A stretch of DNA of 42,831 nt from DATGMP01 sp035293565 (GTDB lineage: Bacteria > Pseudomonadota > Alphaproteobacteria > BOG-932 > Roseiterribacteraceae). The translations under genes were made by a program, and so were the position numbers. The stretch spans positions 1-42,831 of the forward strand of contig DATGMP010000109.1 of the NCBI GenBank assembly GCA_035293565.1. The letters are read 5' to 3'. Of this stretch, positions 34,382-41,853 are shown piece by piece (the first letter of the stretch is position 1; every line of letters starts with the position of its first letter). Below the pieces are notes generated by a model that was not told where the DNA came from, ran no database searches, and saw only the letters and a program-made list of their open reading frames with translations.

Positions 34382-36148
34382 TTAGTTCCGTCGGACATAT
34401 TCGCCCGGCGCGTCGCCGAGCAGCGGCAAGCCTGCGGCCGGAGCGCCCATTTCCGGTGGTGACTGCGGCGCTCCGCTCCGTGATGAGAGCCAGCCGATCC
34501 ATTCCGGCCACCAGGAGCCGTCCTTCCGCGGCGCCGCCCTCGCCCACGCCTCCGGATCCACATAATGGCCCCCGGCCGGGCGCGTCATGATCTGAAAGCT
34601 TCTGCCCTGGTGGCCCGGCTCCGACACGATGCCGGCATTGTGTCCCCCGGTCGTGAGCACGAAGGTGAGTTCCGCCTCCGTCAAAAGCCCTATCTTATAG
34701 CTTGAGCGCCACGGCGCGACATGGTCCTTAACGGTTCCTACTGCAAAGATGGGAAGGCGGACGTCGCTCAAGGCTACCGGCCTGCCGCCGGCGACGAAAC
34801 GTCCTTCGGCGAGCTCGTTGTTCAGGAAGAGCCGCCGCAGGTACTCGGAATGCATCCGAAACGGCATCCTCGTCGCGTCCGTGTTCCAGGCCATCAAGTC
34901 GATCATCGGCGCTCTTTCGCCCATGAGATAATCGCGCGCCATGCGAGACCAGATCAGGTCATTCGAGCGCAGAAGCTGGAAGGCGCCGGCCATCTGCGCC
35001 GAATCCAGATACCCATGCTCCCACATCATGTCCTCCAGGAAGCTGAGCTGGCTTTCGTCGATGAAGAGCATAAGCTCTCCGGCTTCGGTGAAGTCAGTCT
35101 GCGCTGCGAACAGCGTCATGGACGAAAATCGCTCGTCGCCGTCCCGCGCCATCGCAGCCGCTGAGATCGCGAGCAAGGTTCCACCGATGCAATAACCGAC
35201 GGAGTGGATTTTTCGATCGGGAACGATGGCGCCGACCGTATCGACCGCCGCCATGACGCCGAGCAGACGATAATCCTCCATCGAGAGGTCTCGGTCGTCC
35301 GGTCCCGGATTTTTCCAGGAGATCATGAAGACGGTGAACCCATTGTCGACCAGGTATTTCACCAGGGAATTCCCCGGCGAGAGATCGAGGATGTAGTATT
35401 TCATGATCCAGGCCGGCACGATGAGGATTGGCTCGGGCCGCACGACCTCGCTTGCCGGCGCATACTGAATCAGCTCGATCAGCCGGTTGCGGTAGACCAC
35501 TTTCCCGGGGGTCACCGCGATGTTCGCGCCGACGCGAAATGCGTCTGCTCCAACAGGCTTTCTTCCTCCGGCGAGCCGCTCCCAATCCTCGACGAAATTT
35601 CGGGCGCCCAGGACGAAATTCATGCCGCACGACGACAGCGTCCGTTCGAGGATCTCCGGATTGAGAAGCGGGCAATTGGACGGGGAAAACATGTCAAGGA
35701 TTTGTCGCGCGCCGAACTCGACCATCCTTTCATGGTGGCGCGTCACGCCGCGAACGCCGGTGGTCGCATTGTGCCAAAGTTGCTGGTTCAGCAGGAACCC
35801 CTGGTAGACCAGGTTGAAGGGCCACCTCTTCCAAGCGTCGCTCCGGAAACGGTTGTCCTGGGGCAGAGGATCGATGCATGGAATCGAGTCCGCCGCTGGG
35901 TCAAGCGCAAGGCCGGCCGCGTAAGCGACGTAACGAGCGCCTTTCCTGGCGGCCTTGATGCCGAGCTGAAGGCGCTTTCCAGGAGAGAAGCCCAGATGCG
36001 TCGCCCAATCCAAGTAGGCGGCGAACAGCGATGCGGGAGAGAGACCCACGGTGGCGCGGGCCAGCAAGGCGTGCAGCGATCGGTCCACGACCTCGGCGAG
36101 GATCTCGGTTCCGTACCAGCCGCGATCGCGCTCCGGCTCGATCGCCAT
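34382..36148 (-). CDS. phaC: Poly(3-hydroxyalkanoate) polymerase (PHA synthase, class I-like)
   Basis: 588 residues from ATG 36148. Polymerises hydroxyacyl-CoA to storage polyester on cytoplasmic granules. An N-terminal PhaC_N region (KRWPFNLVYQGFLLNQQLWH) precedes an alpha/beta-hydrolase core: the lipase-like box with the catalytic Cys is SVGYCIGGTLLAISA, the Asp is in FAVGTVKDHVAPW and the His in TTGGHNAGIV. The length fits class I enzymes, which need no PhaE/PhaR subunit. No phaA, phaB, phaZ or phasin gene is adjacent. It follows the aldehyde dehydrogenase and a DUF2267 stub on the same strand. The start has a GAGG only 2-3 bases away, so ATG 36172 or 36166 may be used instead. Confidence 0.9.
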   Translation of the reverse strand: MAIEPERDRGWYGTEILAEVVDRSLHALLARATVGLSPASLFAAYLDWATHLGFSPGKRLQLGIKAARKGARYVAYAAGLALDPAADSIPCIDPLPQDNRFRSDAWKRWPFNLVYQGFLLNQQLWHNATTGVRGVTRHHERMVEFGARQILDMFSPSNCPLLNPEILERTLSSCGMNFVLGARNFVEDWERLAGGRKPVGADAFRVGANIAVTPGKVVYRNRLIELIQYAPASEVVRPEPILIVPAWIMKYYILDLSPGNSLVKYLVDNGFTVFMISWKNPGPDDRDLSMEDYRLLGVMAAVDTVGAIVPDRKIHSVGYCIGGTLLAISAAAMARDGDERFSSMTLFAAQTDFTEAGELMLFIDESQLSFLEDMMWEHGYLDSAQMAGAFQLLRSNDLIWSRMARDYLMGERAPMIDLMAWNTDATRMPFRMHSEYLRRLFLNNELAEGRFVAGGRPVALSDVRLPIFAVGTVKDHVAPWRSSYKIGLLTEAELTFVLTTGGHNAGIVSEPGHQGRSFQIMTRPAGGHYVDPEAWARAAPRKDGSWWPEWIGWLSSRSGAPQSPPEMGAPAAGLPLLGDAPGEYVRRN

Positions 36149-36205
36149 ACCCTCAGGCCAACACATCGGCAATGGGTCGACGCAATCCGTCAGGCGGAAG
36201 AGTGC

Positions 36206-36313
36206 TCAGCCTCGGTTTCCTCTCCCGACCACACAACGCGCGCCCCGGGGCCTCCAGGTGCGCGACGTCGCCTGCTCCGTCTTCTCGACGACTTCCAATC
36301 CCGTGGCGCTCAT
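36206..36313 (-). pseudogene. DUF2267 protein stub
   Basis: A 35-codon frame from ATG 36313 with a strong AGGAGG site six bases upstream, 15 bases after the aldehyde dehydrogenase stop. It begins MSATGLEVVEKTEQATSRTW, which is the typical DUF2267 N-terminus (MSxTGLEVFDKTxQTT). After about residue 20 the similarity ends and a TGA follows at 36206. The rest of the gene (normally 130-150 residues) is missing before phaC. DUF2267 genes commonly accompany Hsp20 and PHA synthase in stress islands, which supports the identification. Confidence 0.55.
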
Positions 36314-36328
36314 CTCATTCCTCCTCGA

Positions 36329-37816
36329 TCATTCGCTTCGCCGCGCGGTCTCGGCTCGTCCTGAGCCGCGGCTCTCCGCGACCACGATCGTCTTCACATT
36401 GACGAACTCTTTGATGCCGTAATGCGACAGCTCGCGGCCGTAGCCACTCTCCTTGACGCCGCCGAAGGGGAGCCTAGGGTCGGACTGAACCACCCCATTA
36501 ACGCAGACGGAACCCGCATCGATCGCCTCGACGGCGATGCGCTCGCCGCGGGCGAGATCGCGCGTAAACACGCCGCCGCCCAGCCCGAAGACCGATGCGT
36601 TCGCGGCATCGATCGCCGCGGCTTCGTCCGCTACCGAGATAATCGCGGCGACCGGCCCGAACATCTCCTCATCGTAGGCCGGCATGCCGGGCCGCACGTC
36701 GCTGAGGACGGTTGGCGGATAAAAGGCGCCCGGCCCTTCCGGGATCGCGCCACCGCAAAGACAGCGCGCGCCTTTGGCGACGCTCGCTTCCACCTGCCGG
36801 TGCAGCGCATCGCGAAGGTCATGGCGCGCCATCGGACCGACTTCGGTGGCCTCGTCCATTGGATCGCCCATCCTGGCTTTGCGCATGGCATCGACGAAAA
36901 GAGTCTCGAATCGGGCACGCTGGCTCTCGACGACGATAAAGCGCTTGGCCGCGATGCAACTTTGGCCTGAATTCACGAGGCGGCCCCTGGCGCAAGCGGA
37001 GGCGGCGAGCGACACGTCGGCGTCGTCGAGCACCAGATAGGCATCGCTGCCGCCGAGCTCGAGAACGGTCTTCTTCAACATTTGGCCGGCCTTGCCCGCG
37101 ATCGCGCGGCCAGCGGGTCCGCTGCCCGTCAGCGTGACGGCGCGAATGTGCGGATGCTCGATGATCGCGCTCACTTCCGAAGCGCCGATCAGCAAGGTCC
37201 GGAACAGATTGTCCGGAAAGCCCGCCCCGCGGAAAATCGCTTCTATAGCGAGGGCGCATCCCGGAACATTGGATGCATGCTTCAAGACCGCCGCATTGCC
37301 GGCCATCAGCGCGGGCGCGGCGAAGCGAAACACCTGCCAGAACGGAAAATTCCAGGGCATCACCGCAAGCACGACACCGAGCGGCTGAAAGGCGACGAAG
37401 CTCCTGGTCGGTCCCGTATTCATGAGTTCGTTTGCCAGGAAGCGCTCGGCATTCTCAGCGAAGTAGTCGCAAGCGGCCGCGCATTTCTGCGCCTCCGCGA
37501 TGCCGTCTTTGACCGGCTTGCCCATCTCCTCCGCCATGAGGCGCCCATAATCGTGCGCGCCGTCTCTGAGCAGACGGCCGGCAGCGCGCATCAGCTCGGC
37601 CCGCTCCGCGAAGGTGCGACTACGCCAAGCTTTGAAGGCATCATGCGCGCGCTCGATCGCGTTCAGGATCGCGGCCGGCGTACACGCTTCGTAGCGCGCG
37701 ACTATCTCGCCCGTTGCCGGATTGATGGAGGCGATCGCGCCGGGTCCGGCGAGCGATGCGCGGCCACCCGTGACCGGATTGTATTCGTGCTCAACCTCGT
37801 CGCGGCTCTTCGACAT
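36329..37816 (-). CDS. NAD(P)-dependent aldehyde dehydrogenase, succinate-semialdehyde dehydrogenase-like
   Basis: 495 residues, ATG 37816 with GAGG six bases upstream. Oxidises an aldehyde to the acid. The active-site Glu is in VLELGGSDAYLVLDDAD and the nucleophilic Cys in NSGQSCIAAKRFIV; cofactor-site motifs are MPWNFPFWQVFRF and VTLTGSGPAGRAI. The C-terminus has LPFGGVKESGYGRELSHYGI and EFVNVKTIVV, the pattern of the short GabD/Sad-type enzymes. The first 25 residues (up to GPGAIASINPATGE) are an extra N-terminal extension. It heads a minus-strand unit with the DUF2267 stub and phaC, possibly feeding short-chain acids to PHA or detoxifying aldehydes under stress (inference). Confidence 0.9.
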   Translation of the reverse strand: MSKSRDEVEHEYNPVTGGRASLAGPGAIASINPATGEIVARYEACTPAAILNAIERAHDAFKAWRSRTFAERAELMRAAGRLLRDGAHDYGRLMAEEMGKPVKDGIAEAQKCAAACDYFAENAERFLANELMNTGPTRSFVAFQPLGVVLAVMPWNFPFWQVFRFAAPALMAGNAAVLKHASNVPGCALAIEAIFRGAGFPDNLFRTLLIGASEVSAIIEHPHIRAVTLTGSGPAGRAIAGKAGQMLKKTVLELGGSDAYLVLDDADVSLAASACARGRLVNSGQSCIAAKRFIVVESQRARFETLFVDAMRKARMGDPMDEATEVGPMARHDLRDALHRQVEASVAKGARCLCGGAIPEGPGAFYPPTVLSDVRPGMPAYDEEMFGPVAAIISVADEAAAIDAANASVFGLGGGVFTRDLARGERIAVEAIDAGSVCVNGVVQSDPRLPFGGVKESGYGRELSHYGIKEFVNVKTIVVAESRGSGRAETARRSE

Positions 37817-37938
37817 TTAAATCCTCGATGCTTCAGCCGAGATCGTAGGTCGCGATCCTCCCCCGGCTGCTCTTGGTTCCCCAGATGCCCGAGCGGAGGC
37901 ATTCGAGCTGAACGATCTGGCTGTGGTCGAGAACAAGT

Positions 37939-38061
37939 TTACGTCCAGGACGAAACGGCGCACTGCCAACGCTTGCCCAGGATAACCACGCCCTGCCTCG
38001 CCTTTTCCGCCGGATAAACCTTCTGCGTCCATCGGCCGCGGCGCACGCGATCTTCGGGCAT
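37939..38061 (-). pseudogene. Possible relic of a small YPAEKARQG-type membrane protein
   Basis: A 40-codon frame from ATG 38061 reading MPEDRVRRGRWTQ, then KVYPAEKARQGVVILGKRWQ, before a short unrelated tail and TAA. The segment YPAEKARQGxxxL recalls small alphaproteobacterial proteins that have this motif just before a single transmembrane helix; here no hydrophobic helix follows in any frame. It looks like a truncated copy, but the match is recalled from memory and short. Confidence 0.3.
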
Positions 38062-38308
38062 CCTGGTGCGTTTACCGCTCGTTCAATGCCGTCGGTGAAG
38101 GAACCTTGCCCCATCCGTTATGATCCGCGGCTGCGAATCTTCGATGAATCCTCCGGCGCAAAAAAGGGTCATCGAATGTCGATCGGGATTTTGCCGCCTT
38201 CATAAGTCGATGAATGGATGAACTGCCGCGATCTCCCCACTTCTTTCCGGAGATTTCATGCTGGATTTTCGTCCTTTGAAATTGCGATTACCCGCAGCTT
38301 TCCTCGAC

Positions 38309-38334
38309 GGAACATTTCGGCGATTTCATCCGTC
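38309..38334 (+). promoter_or_regulatory. Candidate EcfG-type (general stress) promoter
   Basis: GGAAC (38309-38313), 17 bases, then CGTC (38331-38334). The alphaproteobacterial general stress sigma factor EcfG recognises GGAAC-N16/17-CGTT; here the -35 is perfect, the spacing is right and the -10 has one mismatch. It lies 45 bases upstream of the start codon of the membrane protein at 38380. Confidence 0.45.
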
Positions 38335-38379
38335 GAATCAGCATGGCGCATTCGGCGCCATGAACTGAAGGAGAAGGTT

Positions 38380-39060
38380 ATGGCTACGACGTATGCCGAA
38401 ACAAGATCGACCGAAGCCGCCGCGTATGGCGGGTTAGTCGACGCGATCGGCGGCATCGCCACCGCCGTGCTGGCGATCACGGCCTTGACCGGGTATTCCC
38501 CGGAAATCATGGCCGGAATCGCAACCGTCGTTTTCGGAGCGACGCTGCTAATCCAAGGCGGAACGATCCTTTCCGAATATGCCCACCTCGCATCCCCGTC
38601 CGAAGCGGGAGGACAGCCGATCCAGCTTCAACGGTTCGCGACGGGCGGTCTGTCTCCGATGTTCCTGATCGGAGCCTCGGGAATCGTATTGGGCGTGCTG
38701 GCGCTGCTCGGCATCTCGACCATATCGCTGATCGCGGTCGCGACCATCGCATTCGGAAGCGCACTCGTTTTGAGCAGCAATTCGGTGCGAGAGCTCAACC
38801 TGCTGCAGACGAGCATCCGACCGGCGACCTACCAGTCCACAGGCGAGCTTCTCGCGAGTGAGATGGCGTCGGGATCAGCCGGCGTCCAACTCTTAGCTGG
38901 GTTGGCGACGGTGGTCCTCGGGATCTTGACCGTGGCGGGACGCCCCGTCAGCCTCACCTTGGCGGCGCTGCTCGTGCTCGGAGTTACTGTTGTCCTGACG
39001 GGGAGCACGTTGAGCGCCCTGGTCCTGAGCTTCATGCGGACGCCGCGGATCTCAAGCTGA
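38380..39060 (+). CDS. Membrane protein with three tandem two-helix repeats, function unknown
   Basis: 226 residues from ATG 38380, with AAGGAGAAGG upstream; the longer open frame to 38218 has no site. I see about six transmembrane segments arranged as three similar units near residues 15-67, 88-140 and 158-222. Each unit reads hydrophobic-G-I-(A/V)-x3-L-x2-(L/A)-x2-hydrophobic for its first helix, then Gly or small residues, then a second helix rich in Ala/Val/Ser/Gly. Examples are GGIATAVLAITALTG, SGIVLGVLALLGIST and AGLATVVLGILTVAG. No catalytic motif is visible. An EcfG-like promoter precedes it. I cannot assign a family with confidence; HdeD-like membrane proteins have similar duplicated helices. 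Confidence 0.75.
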   Translation: MATTYAETRSTEAAAYGGLVDAIGGIATAVLAITALTGYSPEIMAGIATVVFGATLLIQGGTILSEYAHLASPSEAGGQPIQLQRFATGGLSPMFLIGASGIVLGVLALLGISTISLIAVATIAFGSALVLSSNSVRELNLLQTSIRPATYQSTGELLASEMASGSAGVQLLAGLATVVLGILTVAGRPVSLTLAALLVLGVTVVLTGSTLSALVLSFMRTPRISS

Positions 39061-39228
39061 CGAGAGGCGCGTCACAAATTTAGCTTCCCCTCGTTCGCGG
39101 TCCGGCGAGCGTGGTCGGTTCTCCTTAGATCGACCCCGCCGGATCGCGCGACCGTTTTGGACCCTGCCGTCGCGAGGCCGCGCGCCGAAGATGCCATTCA
39201 TGCAAACGATGTTGCGCTATGCTCGGTC

Positions 39229-39257
39229 TTGACAATATAGTGGATAGTAGTCTGTGA
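39229..39257 (+). promoter_or_regulatory. Possible promoter before the small ORF and XRE-cupin gene
   Basis: A consensus TTGACA -35 (39229-39234) is followed by AT-rich sequence with TATAGT overlapping it and TGTGAT/GATATT at 18-22 bases, none a strong -10. It sits directly before the GTG start at 39254, in the only AT-rich patch of the 39061-39253 gap. Confidence 0.3.
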
Positions 39258-39496
39258 TATTTGACAAGGCAGATGCGACTATCGGAGCGCTTGTGAACCC
39301 ACACCCACTCGTACGGCCTGACGTGGCCAACGTCATCGACCTCGCGGCGGAGCGACGGCGGAGATGCCTGTACGAATCGCCTGTGCCGGACATGCAAGGG
39401 CAAGCGGCGGCGAGCGAAGAATCCGTCGTCCCACTGAGAGTGCTTTTCGCTTTCGCGAATTGGCCCTGGCGCGGCATCGACATGGTAGGTGGCTGA
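39254..39496 (+). CDS. Small hypothetical protein coupled to the XRE-cupin regulator
   Basis: 80 residues from GTG 39254 (MIFDKADATIGALVNPHP); no family recognised. It contains a basic patch (IDLAAERRRRCLYE) and an aromatic-hydrophobic end (PLRVLFAFANWPWRGIDMVGG), with no signal peptide or transmembrane helix. Its TGA (39494-39496) overlaps the ATG of the next gene as TGATG, the same coupling seen for aroG-pncB and tamA-tamB here, which argues that it is translated. There is no clear ribosome site at the GTG, so the start may be further inside. Confidence 0.45.
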   Translation: MIFDKADATIGALVNPHPLVRPDVANVIDLAAERRRRCLYESPVPDMQGQAAASEESVVPLRVLFAFANWPWRGIDMVGG

Positions 39497-40122
39497 TGGT
39501 CGAGCCGATACCGCTTCGCAGGGAGGGGCGCAGGCTTCGGCGGCCTGCGCAGGTCGCAGAGGATTTGAGTCTTGTCGTCGCACGCAATCTGAAAAGGCTG
39601 CGGGCGCGCCACGGGCACTCGCTCGAAAAGCTGGCAAAACGTTCCGGGGTCAGCCGCGCCATGCTCTCCCAGATCGAGCTTGGCCGCAGCGTTCCCACGA
39701 TCAATGTCGTGTTCAAAATCGCTCAGGCGTTCGGGCTGCCCTTCTCCGCCCTGCTGGTCGCATCGGAAGCCGGGACGGCCAGAATATTGCGGGTTTCGGA
39801 ATCCAAGATCTTGGCTTCGAGCTCGGGCGCCTTCAGCACCCGTGCCTTGTTTCCGTTCGATTCAGGTCGCAAGACCGAATTCTATGAGCTCCGGCTGGCC
39901 GCCGGCGCGACTGAGGACGCCGACGCTCATCCGGCAGGCACACGGGAAAACCTTGTCGTCGTCCAGGGGCAGCTGGAGGTCGAGATCGGGGGCGTGAAGA
40001 GCCGGCTGGGCCCTGGCGATGCGATCCTGTTCCACGCCGACCAATCCCATACCTACCGCAATCCGTCGGATGAAGATGCGCTTATCTATCTCGTCATGAC
40101 CTACGCCGACCTGCCAGGCTGA
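39496..40122 (+). CDS. XRE-family regulator with C-terminal cupin domain (first of tandem pair)
   Basis: 208 residues from ATG 39496, coupled to the preceding small ORF. Residues about 28-85 are a Cro/C1 helix-turn-helix (ARNLKRLRARHGHSLEKLAK, then SGVSRAMLSQIELGRSVPTI). Residues about 125-205 are a cupin_2 domain with GTRENLVVVQGQLEVEIGG and LGPGDAILFHADQSHTYRN; the His residues of the second cupin motif are kept. Such proteins are cytosolic repressors or activators sensing a small ligand, often an amino acid, polyamine or similar metabolite. The ligand and targets are unknown here. It is a close paralogue of the next gene. Confidence 0.9.
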   Translation: MVEPIPLRREGRRLRRPAQVAEDLSLVVARNLKRLRARHGHSLEKLAKRSGVSRAMLSQIELGRSVPTINVVFKIAQAFGLPFSALLVASEAGTARILRVSESKILASSSGAFSTRALFPFDSGRKTEFYELRLAAGATEDADAHPAGTRENLVVVQGQLEVEIGGVKSRLGPGDAILFHADQSHTYRNPSDEDALIYLVMTYADLPG

Positions 40123-40224
40123 CGTTTTCATACGCGTCACCGCTTCTTATATCCTGGACGAACGGTAGCTTGCCGCCTTATGACGGGGAGCAATTTTTCG
40201 TCTTCAGGGGGAAGTGAGACAGTA

Positions 40225-40860
40225 ATGGTCGCGCATGCCGCAAAACGTGGCCGGCCGCGGAAGGTCCATGGCGCCGAGTCGGCCCAGGCGACTGGCGAGA
40301 ATCTGGGGCTCGTCGTGGGCCAGAACATGAAGCGGCTTCGGAGCCGGCGAAGCCTGTCTCTCGAGGGGTTAGCCAAGCTGTCAGGCGTGAGCCGGGCCAT
40401 GCTGGGCCAAATCGAGTTGGGCCGCAGCGTGCCCACGATCAATGTTGTCTGGAAGATCGCGGTCGCATTCCAGGTGCCGTTTTCGACGTTGATCTCGACG
40501 TCGGAGAGTGGCCGCATCTGGACGCTCGCGGCCAAGGACTCCAAGGTCCTGACCTCGGCCAACGGAGAGTTCAGCTCCAGGGCGCTGTTTCCCTTCAACC
40601 AAGAGCATCGGACCGAGTTCTATGAGCTCAGGCTCAAGCCGGGGGGCACGGAAATCGCCGATGCGCACGCGCCCGGCACGACGGAGAACCTGGCAGTCGT
40701 ACGAGGCGCGCTGGAGATCGAGATCGGAAGCGAGGTCCGCAAGCTCGCGGCAGGGGATGCCATCCTCTTCCAGGCCGACCAGCCGCACACCTATCGCAAT
40801 CCCTCCAAGGCGGAGACGCTTGCATATCTCGTCATGAACTATGTCGAGCCCACCGGCTGA
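40225..40860 (+). CDS. XRE-family regulator with C-terminal cupin domain (second of tandem pair)
   Basis: 211 residues if started at ATG 40225 (MVAHAAKRGRPRKVHG), after GGGGGAAGTGAGA; ATG 40180 adds 15 residues. The N-terminus has an AT-hook-like GRPRK. The HTH reads GQNMKRLRSRRSLSLEGLAK, then SGVSRAMLGQIELGRSVPTI, and the cupin reads GTTENLAVVRGALEIEIGS and LAAGDAILFQADQPHTYRNP. The two proteins share nearly identical recognition helices and ligand pockets along their length, implying a tandem duplication and perhaps the same or overlapping DNA targets. Its stop (40858-40860) abuts the stop of the FAD-protein relic on the other strand. Confidence 0.9.
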   Translation: MVAHAAKRGRPRKVHGAESAQATGENLGLVVGQNMKRLRSRRSLSLEGLAKLSGVSRAMLGQIELGRSVPTINVVWKIAVAFQVPFSTLISTSESGRIWTLAAKDSKVLTSANGEFSSRALFPFNQEHRTEFYELRLKPGGTEIADAHAPGTTENLAVVRGALEIEIGSEVRKLAAGDAILFQADQPHTYRNPSKAETLAYLVMNYVEPTG

Positions 40861-41247
40861 TCAGCCCAGCAGCGCACGGACTTCGCTGCGCAGGTCCCCC
40901 ATCGCGTCCCTGCCGCGGGCGAAGCTTTCATCAACGTGCCGAGCTGGGTCGCCAGGAATTCGCATTGCCGCCGGATATCGGGGACCGCGGTCATTTCCCA
41001 GAAGGCGCCTTTGGTCACCGGCCCGACTGCGAGCAGCTTGCCGGAAATCGCGCCCTTCCGATTCTTGAGCGCGCAGCCCGAGGTGACGTCGAGACCCAAT
41101 TTCAAGGGATCAGGCCGGACCGTACCGGCGTCGAGCAGGCTGCGAACGAGCGGATGCTCGATACGTGCATAGTCGCAGCCGGGCCCCGAGCAATTCACCA
41201 CGCGCGCGACGCGCACGGTCTCGAGGAGATCGGTGGCGCGTCTCCTG
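40861..41247 (-). pseudogene. C-terminal fragment of an FAD/NAD(P)-binding oxidoreductase, frameshifted
   Basis: On the minus strand the sequence reads VARVVNCSGPGCDYARIEHP, then SLLDAGTVRPDPLKLGLDV, then GAISGKLLAVGPVTKGAFWE and DIRRQCEFLATQL. This is the C-terminal third of an FAD/NAD(P)-binding domain protein (NAD_binding_9 / YdhS-like). Near 40936 the frame breaks: the next frame supplies a natural tail, HVDESFARGRDAMGDLRSEV, ending RALLG-TGA at 40861. The N-terminal FAD-binding two thirds are absent; upstream of about 41247 the sequence runs into the BrnT relic on the opposite strand. A dead gene with a frameshift and a 5' deletion. Confidence 0.7.
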
Positions 41248-41272
41248 TAGGCAGCCGGCTCGAGCCGCGTGA

Positions 41273-41501
41273 ATGCGTCGGCCGGACGAAGCCAACCGGG
41301 AAAAGCACGGGATGAGTCTCGATCTTGCCCGCCTCATGTTCGACGGCCCGGTCGTCGAGCGGGCCGGACAGCCGCCGCGAGTACGGCGAAGCCCGGATGA
41401 TTGCCCTTGGCGAAATCACGGGGCGCGTCCATGTTTGCGTATACATGGATCGCGCCCGCGCTCGCCGGATTATCAGCCTGCGGAAAGCGACCAGCCGCTC
41501 G
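41273..41501 (+). pseudogene. brnT: BrnT-family toxin relic, frameshifted
   Basis: From ATG 41273 the frame reads DEANREKHGMSLDLARLMFD then GPVVE, the BrnT N-terminal block (KHGxSxxxAxxxFDxPxVE). At about 41366 one extra base shifts the homology to the next frame, which continues DSRREYGEARMIALGEITGR, VHVCVYMDR and RRIISLRKATSR, the core and C-terminal RIIS-RxA of BrnT. About eight N-terminal residues and the end also appear lost. BrnT is a RelE-fold ribonuclease toxin, here inactive unless ribosomes shift frame. It is followed immediately by an HTH antitoxin-like sequence. Confidence 0.65.
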
Positions 41502-41695
41502 ACCTTGAGCGCCTTCGCGCGCGGTTGCGCCTGTCCCAGGCCGAATTTGCGCGCGCCTTTCACATTAAGCTCGGGACCGTCCGGGCGATCGAGCAAGGGC
41601 GCCGGAAGCCGAGCGGAACGACGCTCACGCTGTTGCGCGTGATCGAGCGCGAGCCCGAGGCCGTCCGGCGCGCACTGGCGGGGTTGGGGGCTTAG
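41486..41695 (+). pseudogene. HTH antitoxin-like sequence fused in frame to the BrnT N-terminus
   Basis: The same open frame that begins at 41273 ends in a good helix-turn-helix: DLERLRARLRLSQAEFARAF, then KLGTVRAIEQGRRKPSGTTL and LLRVIEREPEAVRRALAGLG. This is typical of XRE antitoxins paired with BrnT- or HigB-type toxins. It has no start codon of its own; the sequence between toxin core and HTH is too short for two genes, so a deletion joined them. The 140-codon open frame 41273-41695 therefore encodes a chimera of toxin N-terminus, out-of-frame filler and antitoxin. Whether the chimera is made is unknown. Confidence 0.6.
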
Positions 41696-41788
41696 CTCGT
41701 TATCGCCGACCCTGGTCCTGTCGTCCTACCTCGGATTTGAAGCTGAGACACTACCGAAGCGCGTAAACAGGCCGAAACGTGAACCGTT

Positions 41789-41819
41789 TTGTCTAACTCG
41801 GAAGACACAATTGTCTAAC
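41789..41819. repeat. Direct/inverted TTGTCTAAC repeats near tRNA-Phe
   Basis: TTGTCTAAC occurs at 41789-41797 and 41811-41819, 22 bases apart. AGACA between them (41803-41807) forms an inverted repeat with the second copy (AGACA-CAAT-TGTCT). The pattern resembles a solitary insertion-sequence end or an integrase arm-type site. It lies 35-65 bases from the tRNA-Phe 3' end, with no transposase gene nearby. Confidence 0.4.
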
Positions 41820-41853
41820 CCGATTTCGACGCATCGCTAAGTCATTGAAAAGA

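Larger units (their letters stand above)
37817..38379. other. 563-base region without an intact gene
   Basis: It separates the minus-strand aldehyde dehydrogenase unit from the plus-strand membrane protein and must hold both promoters. It includes a 40-codon relic (37939-38061), an EcfG-like promoter (38309-38334) and otherwise lower-GC spacer with no recognisable coding pattern. Confidence 0.5.

Noticed and set aside
37833..38114. 93-codon minus-strand frame upstream of the aldehyde dehydrogenase
   Set aside because: No recognisable family, no ribosome site and composition like noncoding GC-rich DNA; the YPAEKARQG relic lies in a different frame of the same stretch.
38099..38120. GGAAC followed by CGTT, resembling an EcfG promoter
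   Set aside because: The spacer is only about 11 bases, too short for the GGAAC-N16/17-CGTT consensus.
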